Shown here: positions 1 through 4,233 of the stretch, one piece after another
How the letters are laid out: each line of letters opens with the position of its first letter
Numbering within the stretch: the stretch's first letter is position 1
DNA from: Deltaproteobacteria bacterium
Lineage (GTDB): Bacteria > Desulfobacterota > DSM-4660 > Desulfatiglandales > HGW-15
Assembly (NCBI GenBank): GCA_016932235.1
Contig: JAFGDF010000045.1
Location: 1-13,589 of the forward strand
Direction of reading: 5' to 3'
DNA length: 13,589 nt
The notes under the pieces: model-generated
The model's database searches: none
The model's input: the letters and a program-made list of their open reading frames with translations, nothing else
Told to the model about the DNA's origin: nothing
Made by a program: the position numbers and the translations under genes

Positions 1-81
1 ATGGAGAAGGAACTCCGATTTGCGATTCGTGAAGGTGGCCGAACGGTTGGAGCAGGTGTTATCAGTGAGATCATCGAATAG
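1..81 (+). CDS. tuf: Elongation factor Tu, C-terminal end (partial)
   Basis: The frame read from base 1 gives 26 residues ending RTVGAGVISEIIE, then TAG at 79-81. This is the highly conserved last strand of EF-Tu domain 3, including the FAIREGGRTVGAG motif. The ATG at base 1 is an internal methionine codon, not a start; about 370 residues lie upstream of the window. EF-Tu is the GTPase that carries aminoacyl-tRNA to the ribosomal A site. It lies 78 bp ahead of rpmG on the same strand with no visible terminator between, so it may be cotranscribed with rpmG, tRNA-Trp and secE, as in many bacteria. A second tuf begins at the other end of the window. The identification is secure, but nothing can be said about the missing part. 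Confidence 0.95.
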   Translation: MEKELRFAIREGGRTVGAGVISEIIE

Positions 82-159
82 AAAAAAAGATCATTACGGA
101 TATGGCTGCAGAAGCGGTAAATGTAGTTTAAATAGAAAACAAACGGGGATTCTATACAG

Positions 160-309
160 ATGCGTGATATAATTACTCTGTCCTGTGAGCAATGCAAAAA
201 CAGGAATTATTCAACTACCAAAAATAAGAAGAAGACTCCTGATAAGTTGGCATTTAAAAAGTATTGTCCATTTTGCAGGGTTCATACTTTACACAAGGAA
301 ACCAAGTAG
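160..309 (+). CDS. rpmG: Large ribosomal subunit protein L33 (bL33)
   Basis: This 49-residue protein begins [17 protein letters not shown] and ends HTLHKETK before TAG. L33 is a small protein near the E site of the 50S subunit. Two Cys-x-x-Cys pairs, Cys9/Cys12 and Cys36/Cys39, make it the zinc-binding 'C+' form. Many bacteria also keep a cysteine-free paralogue for use under zinc starvation, but none is visible here. The length matches the family (about 49-55 residues). The ATG at 160 is the only sensible start, and the ribosome-binding site is weak (an ACGGGGA stretch about 10 nt upstream). The gene ends 14 bp before the tRNA-Trp gene, so both are almost certainly on one transcript; tuf-rpmG-trnW-secE is a recurrent bacterial order. 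Confidence 0.95.
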   Translation: MRDIITLSCEQCKNRNYSTTKNKKKTPDKLAFKKYCPFCRVHTLHKETK

Positions 310-323
310 ATTGTTTGGAATGC

Positions 324-400
324 AGGCCAGTAGCTCTAACGGCTAGAGCACCGGACTCCAAATCCGGGTGTTGTGGGTTCGAATCCCTCCTGGCCTGCCA
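324..400 (+). tRNA. trnW: tRNA-Trp (anticodon CCA), 3' CCA encoded
   Basis: A 77-nt cloverleaf folds by eye. The acceptor stem AGGCCAG (324-330) pairs perfectly with CTGGCCT (390-396), followed by discriminator G397 and encoded CCA (398-400). The D stem is GCTC/GAGC and the anticodon stem CCGGA/TCCGG, with loop CTCCAAA holding anticodon CCA at 358-360, hence tryptophan. The T arm is GTGGG-TTCGAAT-CCCTC. Two oddities appear: position 14 is U rather than the near-invariant A, and the second T-stem pair (bases 374 and 388) is U/U. The D arm could instead form a 6-bp stem (GCTCTA/TAGAGC) around a 5-nt loop. The gene sits between rpmG and secE, the usual place for this tRNA in many bacteria. Confidence 0.95.
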
Positions 401-466
401 TTGCATATTTAATCGAGGTTTATTGAATAAGGATCTGTAACCGTAAATTAGGCTTCACATTGAAAA

Positions 467-844
467 ATGAAAATGGCTAATCAAAAAAAGAAAAAAAGGG
501 GGATTCGAAAACCGAATAAATCGGAATCGGGTCCCGTTGACGTCAAACAAAGTGCTATAAGCCCTGATAGAAGCGTTCAGGAGTCAAGACAAAAGGTGCA
601 TCCTGTAAGCTCCAAAAAAGGTTCTGAAGAGGGTCAGGGAATTAAGGGGTTGTCAAGATATATTAAGATAACGACCCAATTTTTACGCGAGGCCAAATTT
701 GAATTAAAGAAGGTGAAATGGCCCACTCGAAAGGAATTAATAGCCTCGGCTACTATGGTGATAGTTCTGTCCCTGGCAGTTGCTCTGTTCCTGGGATTGG
801 TTGATTTTGCTCTAATCAAGATTATTAAAATGATTGTCGGATAA
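467..844 (+). CDS. secE: Preprotein translocase subunit SecE
   Basis: SecE clamps the two halves of SecY in the SecYEG channel of the inner membrane. The core is the C-terminal 64 residues: an amphipathic helix leading to the signature KKVKWPTRKE (residues 81-90), then one membrane span (about 91-115, rich in Ile, Val, Leu and Ala). Before this lie about 60 hydrophilic, lysine-rich residues, probably disordered; such extensions occur in relatives but are absent from minimal SecE. A stop codon at 461-463 blocks any longer frame, so the start is ATG 467 or ATG 473, and neither has a clear ribosome-binding site. An in-frame TTG at 650 preceded by AGGGA (636-640) would give a 64-residue SecE of the common minimal size. 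nusG follows after 21 bp, the classic pairing. Identity is certain; the N-terminus is not. Confidence 0.93.
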   Translation: MKMANQKKKKRGIRKPNKSESGPVDVKQSAISPDRSVQESRQKVHPVSSKKGSEEGQGIKGLSRYIKITTQFLREAKFELKKVKWPTRKELIASATMVIVLSLAVALFLGLVDFALIKIIKMIVG

Positions 845-865
845 AATAAATAATAGCAGTTACTC

Positions 866-1423
866 ATGACAGACAAAACAGAAAAAAATAACATCGCACT
901 GAAATGGTATATCGTCCATACTTATTCAGGATTCGAGCACAAAGTAAAAGCCAATCTCGAGGAGAGAATCAGGACATTGGGGCAAGAGGATTTTTTCGGC
1001 AGAATTCTTGTGCCCACGGAGCAGGTCGTGGAATTGAAAAAAGGCCAGAAAAAGACAACATCAAGAAAGTTCTATCCCGGATATATTATGGTTCAGATGC
1101 TTTTGAATAAGGAGACATGGCATACGGTCAGGAATACCGCTAAGGTTACGGGTTTTATTGGTGGCGGAAGCAATCCGTCGCCCGTTCCGGATGAAGATGC
1201 CGAAAAGATCATCAGACAGATGGAAGAAGGTATAAACAGACCAAAACCACGATATACTTTCGAAGAGGGAGACGAAGTGAGGGTTGTTGACGGCCCCTTC
1301 AGCAATTTCCAGGGAACGGTAGAGGAAGTGAAGCCGGATAAAGAGAAACTCAGGGTGCTTATTGCGATTTTCGGGCGCGCTACTCCTGTTGAATTAGATT
1401 TTATACAGGTTAACAAGATATAA
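866..1423 (+). CDS. nusG: Transcription termination/antitermination factor NusG
   Basis: NusG binds the RNA polymerase clamp, suppresses pausing, and links polymerase to Rho or to ribosomal protein S10. The 185-residue product shows the NGN domain (about residues 12-115) with KWYIVHTYSGFE at its start and the conserved FYPGYIMVQM and GFIGG blocks. After a short linker comes the KOW domain from about residue 133, with the motif VVDGPFSNFQGTVEEV, ending IFGRATPVELDFIQVNKI. Length matches the family (about 175-185). ATG 866 lies 21 bp after secE and has no obvious Shine-Dalgarno sequence, so translation may be coupled to secE. rplK begins only 11 bp downstream, leaving no separate leader for rplK. 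Confidence 0.97.
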   Translation: MTDKTEKNNIALKWYIVHTYSGFEHKVKANLEERIRTLGQEDFFGRILVPTEQVVELKKGQKKTTSRKFYPGYIMVQMLLNKETWHTVRNTAKVTGFIGGGSNPSPVPDEDAEKIIRQMEEGINRPKPRYTFEEGDEVRVVDGPFSNFQGTVEEVKPDKEKLRVLIAIFGRATPVELDFIQVNKI

Positions 1424-1434
1424 AGAGGTAATAA

Positions 1435-1857
1435 ATGGCAAAGAAGGTCATCGGCAATATAAAACTTCAGGTCAAAGGGGGACAGGCAAATCCATCCCCT
1501 CCTATCGGTCCGGCTCTTGGGCAGCACGGTGTTAATATCGCGGAGTTTTGCAAGGCATTTAACGCGAGGACACAGGATCAGCAGGGTGTTGTCATTCCTG
1601 TGATAATCACTGTCTATGCCGATCGTACATTTTCATTCATAACGAAGACACCTCCAGCTTCTGTTTTGCTTAAACAGGCCGCAAAAATCGCTAAAGGCTC
1701 CGGAGAGCCGAATCGCGAAAAAGTGGGGGAGATCACCAAAAAACAGGTGGAAGAGATTGCGAAGACGAAATTTGAAGATCTGAACGCTTTTAATATGGAA
1801 AGCGCGATAAAGATCATTGAAGGCACCGCAAGAAGCATGGGAATTAAGGTAAATTAA
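1435..1857 (+). CDS. rplK: Large ribosomal subunit protein L11 (uL11)
   Basis: L11 binds the 23S GTPase-associated centre at the base of the L7/L12 stalk and is needed for factor-dependent GTPase activity and the stringent response. The 140-residue protein has the N-terminal domain with the proline-rich segment [14 protein letters not shown] (residues 19-32), the region that contacts thiostrepton in studied species. The C-terminal rRNA-binding domain (from about residue 75) ends [12 protein letters not shown]. Its length is near the usual 141-142. The start is well supported: AGAGGT lies 7 nt upstream of ATG 1435. The gene is 11 bp after nusG. Unusually, rplA is not adjacent but follows after a 206-bp structured gap, so the standard tight rplK-rplA pairing is loosened here. 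Confidence 0.97.
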   Translation: MAKKVIGNIKLQVKGGQANPSPPIGPALGQHGVNIAEFCKAFNARTQDQQGVVIPVIITVYADRTFSFITKTPPASVLLKQAAKIAKGSGEPNREKVGEITKKQVEEIAKTKFEDLNAFNMESAIKIIEGTARSMGIKVN

Positions 1858-1864
1858 TCAAACC

Positions 1865-1907
1865 CAGGAGACTATCGAATCTTATCCGACAGTCTCCTGA
1901 TAAGATT
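1865..1907 (+). promoter_or_regulatory. Interleaved inverted repeats after rplK (alternative hairpins)
   Basis: Two inverted repeats overlap. The first pairs CAGGAGACT (1865-1873) with AGTCTCCTG (1891-1899), and extends inward past one mismatch through TCG/CGA (1875-1877 with 1887-1889). Its 9-nt loop, AATCTTATC (1878-1886), is the exact complement of GATAAGATT (1899-1907), which begins at the last base of the first stem. The two 9-bp stems share base 1899. With no linker available, a full pseudoknot looks sterically impossible, so they are more likely mutually exclusive hairpins. The sequence after the second stem is T-rich but interrupted, so this is not a clean terminator. A role as an attenuator or processing signal is inference. 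Confidence 0.55.
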
Positions 1908-1953
1908 TGGATTTTCATTTATTTTCGGCGATATTTATATCAGCTCTTATTCA

Positions 1954-1981
1954 TTGCAGCCGGGGAATGATAAAATATAAC
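1954..1981 (+). promoter_or_regulatory. Possible promoter ahead of rplA
   Basis: TTGCAG (1954-1959) and TATAAC (1976-1981) are separated by 16 bp. The -10 box is good, while the -35 box matches consensus at only three positions. Such a promoter would start rplA separately from rplK, which would fit the unusual 206-bp gap. The surrounding DNA is AT-rich, so chance matches are likely. Confidence 0.25.
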
Positions 1982-2014
1982 GTTTTGAAATAAAATCTTT
2001 TTTAAAATCTTTAA

Positions 2015-2047
2015 AGCAGTCTGATGTCCAAAGTCCGACAGACTGCT
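2015..2047 (+). promoter_or_regulatory. Hairpin directly upstream of rplA start
   Basis: AGCAGTCTG (2015-2023) pairs perfectly with CAGACTGCT (2039-2047) over 9 bp, around a 15-nt loop that contains GTCC twice. The stem ends 16 nt before the rplA ATG, next to its only purine-rich stretch (GAGAGAGA), so it is placed to affect translation initiation. L1 commonly represses its own operon by binding an RNA mimic of its rRNA site; that target is usually upstream of rplK, where no leader exists here. An L1 operator is therefore a reasonable guess, but I could not match the known L1 motif with confidence. No T-run follows, so it is not a terminator. Confidence 0.5.
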
Positions 2048-2063
2048 AGAGAGAGATAGTGAA

Positions 2064-2777
2064 ATGGCAAAAAAAGGGAAAAAATATAGAGACATAATCG
2101 CAAAGATTGACAATCTGAAAAAATATAATTTTCAGGAAGCTGTACAACTGGCTCTGGAATGTGCATTTGCTAAATTCGATGAAACATTGGATATCGCGGT
2201 TCGGCTGGGTGTTGATCCGAGACATGCTGATCAGATGGTAAGAGGGACTGTCGCTCTTCCCCATGGCATAGGCAAGGAAGTCCGAGTGCTTGTATTTGCC
2301 AAGGGAGAGAAAGAGAAGGAGGCAATGGATGCGGGCGCGGACCGCGCTGGCTCGGATGATCTCATCGAGGAGATCCAAAAAGGATGGATGGAATTCGATA
2401 AGACTATCGCCACACCTGATATGATGGGGTCGGTGAGCAAACTTGGTCGTATATTGGGCCCAAGAGGAATGATGCCCAACGCAAAATTGGGGACCGTGAC
2501 ATTCGATGTGGGCAAGGCAGTTAAGGAGATCAAAGCCGGAAAGATCGAGTTTCGAGTTGAAAAGGCCGGGATTGTCCAAGCTCCAATGGGTAAAGTATCG
2601 TTCGGTCTGGAAAAGCTCATAGATAACATAGGCACTTTTATGGATACTATCCTGCGACTTAAACCCCCTGCGAGTAAAGGAACCTATCTGAAAAGTATCG
2701 CCATTTCCACTACAATGGGTCCTGGTATAAAGATTGATCCATCATATGTAAGAGATTTAGTCATTAAACAAATTTAA
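2064..2777 (+). CDS. rplA: Large ribosomal subunit protein L1 (uL1)
   Basis: L1 forms the mobile stalk near the ribosomal E site, assists release of deacylated tRNA, and in many bacteria represses translation of its own mRNA. The 237-residue product has the expected two-domain build. Domain I comprises the N-terminus plus the C-terminal part; domain II is inserted at about residues 68-160. The signature [13 protein letters not shown] lies at 127-139, followed by KLGTVT. The segment [22 protein letters not shown] is also typical. Length agrees with the family (about 230-235). ATG 2064 gives the conserved MAKKGKKY start, with only a weak GAGAGAGA stretch upstream. It stands alone between two large regulatory gaps instead of directly following rplK. 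Confidence 0.97.
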   Translation: MAKKGKKYRDIIAKIDNLKKYNFQEAVQLALECAFAKFDETLDIAVRLGVDPRHADQMVRGTVALPHGIGKEVRVLVFAKGEKEKEAMDAGADRAGSDDLIEEIQKGWMEFDKTIATPDMMGSVSKLGRILGPRGMMPNAKLGTVTFDVGKAVKEIKAGKIEFRVEKAGIVQAPMGKVSFGLEKLIDNIGTFMDTILRLKPPASKGTYLKSIAISTTMGPGIKIDPSYVRDLVIKQI

Positions 2778-2806
2778 TATATTCCGAGTTCGATTTGTCG
2801 TTTAAG

Positions 2807-2836
2807 TGAACAATCATTCAAAAAATGTTCTATAAA
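2807..2836 (+). promoter_or_regulatory. Possible promoter for rplJL-rpoBC
   Basis: TGAACA (2807-2812) and TATAAA (2831-2836) are separated by 18 bp. The -10 box is strong and the -35 box matches at four of six positions. It lies about 75 bp ahead of the L10-type leader, where a promoter dedicated to the L10 operon would be expected. The rplA-rplJ gap (2778-3081, 304 bp) holds no gene: I see this candidate, a hairpin at 2891-2907, the leader itself, and the rplJ ribosome-binding site. Confidence 0.35.
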
Positions 2837-2890
2837 AGAATGGATTTGAACTTTATCTTGGAGTGTGGATGTCTCATTAAACAGGGTTTT

Positions 2891-2907
2891 GATCTCATTT
2901 CGAGATC
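2891..2907 (+). promoter_or_regulatory. Small hairpin 5' of the L10 leader
   Basis: GATCTC (2891-2896) and GAGATC (2902-2907) form a perfect 6-bp stem with a 5-nt loop, ending 3 nt before the leader fold. It may be part of the leader's architecture or stack on it. No separate function can be assigned. Confidence 0.35.
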
Positions 2908-2910
2908 TAA

Positions 2911-3007
2911 CTATAGCCAAAGACAGTAGGTGTACAGGTTGAGGAAGAGGAAAAACTCTTCAGATCGCCTGGCTTAAGTCGTTTTGAGCCTACCGAGACT
3001 ATATAGC
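2911..3007 (+). promoter_or_regulatory. Ribosomal protein L10 leader (autoregulatory mRNA element)
   Basis: This resembles the L10 leader family found upstream of rplJ in many bacteria, where the L10-(L12)n complex binds and represses translation. The outer stem TATAG (2912-2916) pairs with CTATA (2999-3003). The next stem, GTAGG (2926-2930), pairs with CCTAC (2989-2993). Between them is an asymmetric internal loop, CCAAAGACA opposite CGAGA, with the A- and G-rich look of a kink-turn. Inside, CAGG (2935-2938) pairs with CCTG (2968-2971), and GAAGAG (2944-2949) pairs with CTCTTC (2956-2961). The blocks AGACAGTAGGTG, GGCTTAA and CCTACCGAG match what I recall of the family consensus. The element ends about 75 nt before the rplJ start. 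Confidence 0.85.
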
Positions 3008-3068
3008 AATGATCCGATTACGGAAAATACCCCTCTGTCTTTGATCGATTAAATCATTCTGTAGCAAG

Positions 3069-3078
3069 AGGAGGTGAT
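3069..3078 (+). promoter_or_regulatory. Very strong Shine-Dalgarno sequence of rplJ
   Basis: AGGAGGTGAT is complementary over ten bases to the standard bacterial 16S rRNA 3' end. GGAGG ends 7 nt before a TTG, which fixes that TTG as the rplJ start in preference to a downstream ATG at 3118. Confidence 0.85.
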
Positions 3079-3081
3079 TAT

Positions 3082-3603
3082 TTGGAAAAGAGCAAGAAAG
3101 AACAATTTGTAACTGAGATGAACAGGCTTTTAAAGGATGCACAAGCTACTTTTGTTGTTGATTATCAGGGCCTTAATGTTGAGAAAATGAATAAGCTGAG
3201 GGGAGAATTGAGGAAAATCGGCGCGGAGTTTCATGTCGTTAAAAACAGACTTGTGAAGTTGGCATGCAAGGATACTGATACCGAAGCAATAAAAGATAAA
3301 TTTGCCGGTACATGTGCGATGGTTATTACCGACGATGATATTATCGCTCCGGCCAAGGTTCTGGTAGAACTCAGTAAGGAATTTGAAAAACTTGATATTA
3401 AAGTCGGTCAGATTTCAGGAAAAGCAATGGACGCACAGGCGGTTAAAAAACTTGCCGGGCTACCCGGCCGCGACCAATTGCTTGCTCAAGCGCTTTCAAC
3501 CATGCAGGCTGTTACAACATCCTTCGTACGGGTGTTGAACGGGATTATCCTTAATCTTCTTTATGCATTGAAGGCAATCGAAGCGGAAAAGGGGAATGGG
3601 TAA
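3082..3603 (+). CDS. rplJ: Large ribosomal subunit protein L10 (uL10)
   Basis: L10 anchors the L7/L12 dimers to the 23S rRNA beside L11, forming the stalk that recruits elongation factors. The 173-residue product has the N-terminal rRNA-binding domain with FVVDYQGLNVEKMNKLR (residues 24-40) and GAEFHVVKNRLVKLA (47-61). The conserved LPGRDQLLA (127-135) leads into a long C-terminal helix (about 137-170), whose hydrophobic repeats dock the L7/L12 dimers. Length is normal. The start codon is TTG, supported by an ideally spaced, ten-base Shine-Dalgarno match; starting at ATG 3118 would remove 12 conserved-position residues. The gene follows an L10-type leader, so feedback by L10-L7/L12 is likely. 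rplL is 58 bp downstream. Confidence 0.97.
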   Translation: MEKSKKEQFVTEMNRLLKDAQATFVVDYQGLNVEKMNKLRGELRKIGAEFHVVKNRLVKLACKDTDTEAIKDKFAGTCAMVITDDDIIAPAKVLVELSKEFEKLDIKVGQISGKAMDAQAVKKLAGLPGRDQLLAQALSTMQAVTTSFVRVLNGIILNLLYALKAIEAEKGNG

Positions 3604-3661
3604 GGCGAAAAAATAAAACAGAGATCAAAAAAGACATCATACGGAGGTTAGAATAGAAAAT

Positions 3662-4045
3662 ATGGCGAGTAATATAACCAAAGAAGAAGTAATCGAATTT
3701 ATCTCAGGAATGACTGTACTGGAGCTTTCTGAGTTTATTAAAGAATTAGAAGAAAAATTCGGTGTCAGCGCCGCGGCACCGGTTGCAATGGCCGCAGCAC
3801 CAGCGGTGATGGATAAGGAAGCCGAGGAAGAGAAAACCGAGTTCGACGTAATACTCACAGAAGTGGGTGACCAGAAGATCCAGGTTATAAAAACCGTAAG
3901 AGCTATAACTGGACTTGGCCTTAAGGAAGCAAAGGCCCTGGTTGATGGTGTGCCCGGCGCCGTTAAAGAGGGCGTTCCAAAAGACGAGGCTGACGGCATC
4001 AAGACTCAGCTAGAAGAGGTTGGTGCAAAGGTGGAGATTAAATAG
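3662..4045 (+). CDS. rplL: Large ribosomal subunit protein L7/L12 (bL12)
   Basis: L7/L12 is the multi-copy stalk protein whose C-terminal domains contact EF-Tu, EF-G and other factors. The 127-residue product shows three parts. The N-terminal dimerisation and L10-binding helices are residues 4-33 (ending EEKFGV), and an alanine-rich flexible hinge runs about 36-50. The C-terminal domain is about 58-127, with [27 protein letters not shown] and the final VGAKVEIK. Length is typical. GGAGG (3643-3647) is the only Shine-Dalgarno sequence, but it lies 14 nt from the ATG, longer than ideal for a protein normally made in several copies per ribosome. No better in-frame start exists. The gene ends with TAG. 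Confidence 0.97.
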   Translation: MASNITKEEVIEFISGMTVLELSEFIKELEEKFGVSAAAPVAMAAAPAVMDKEAEEEKTEFDVILTEVGDQKIQVIKTVRAITGLGLKEAKALVDGVPGAVKEGVPKDEADGIKTQLEEVGAKVEIK

Positions 4046-4062
4046 CAACACAAAATTCAAGT

Positions 4063-4094
4063 TCCGTTCTCGGGGAATTATGCCCCGGGACGGA
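4063..4094 (+). promoter_or_regulatory. Strong hairpin in the rplL-rpoB gap
   Basis: TTCTCGGGG-side bases 4068-4075 pair with 4083-4090 (8 bp, one G-U) around the 7-nt loop AATTATG. After a bulged T4067, TCCG (4063-4066) pairs with CGGA (4091-4094), for 12 bp in all. The downstream sequence TTGAGAAAAACG lacks a T-run, so it is not a classic intrinsic terminator. In E. coli the same gap carries an attenuator and an RNase III cleavage site that lower rpoBC output relative to ribosomal proteins; a similar role here is inference from position. The 188-bp gap contains no gene. Confidence 0.6.
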
Positions 4095-4109
4095 TTGAGA
4101 AAAACGAAT

Positions 4110-4123
4110 TCAGCAATTGCTGA
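4110..4123 (+). repeat. Perfect 14-bp palindrome in the rplL-rpoB gap
   Basis: TCAGCAATTGCTGA is its own reverse complement. As RNA it could form a 5-bp stem with a 4-nt loop, followed by TTTGTC, which is too weak for a confident terminator. As DNA it could be a protein-binding site. No function is assigned. Confidence 0.4.
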
Positions 4124-4184
4124 TTTGTCAATCGCCCTAATGTACTATTTATTGAATAATATAAAAATATTTAATGCCTTATGC

Positions 4185-4202
4185 GTACATGGATGTATGT
4201 AC
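4185..4202 (+). promoter_or_regulatory. Hairpin next to the rpoB ribosome-binding site
   Basis: GTACAT (4185-4190) pairs with ATGTAC (4197-4202) around a 6-nt loop. It lies about 20 nt before the rpoB Shine-Dalgarno sequence (AAGGAGAT, 4223-4230). It could modulate rpoB translation, but a 6-bp AT-containing stem can arise by chance. Confidence 0.3.
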
Positions 4203-4233
4203 AGTAAAAATGTTGAGGGTATAAGGAGATCTG

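Noticed and set aside
1..3. ATG at base 1 as a gene start
   Set aside because: The reading frame is the conserved C-terminus of EF-Tu; this is an internal methionine.
1865..1907. A complete H-type pseudoknot
   Set aside because: The linker crossing a 9-bp stem would have zero length and the stems share a base, so both full helices cannot form together.
1992..2012. Direct repeat AAAATCTTT at 1992-2000 and 2004-2012
   Set aside because: It is short and lies in AT-rich spacer, with no structure or known motif to support a function.
4125..4153. Promoter TTGTCA with a TTTATT or TATTTA box upstream of rpoB
   Set aside because: Spacing is right only for the weaker -10 match, and the region is AT-rich, so the evidence is too thin to list as a feature.
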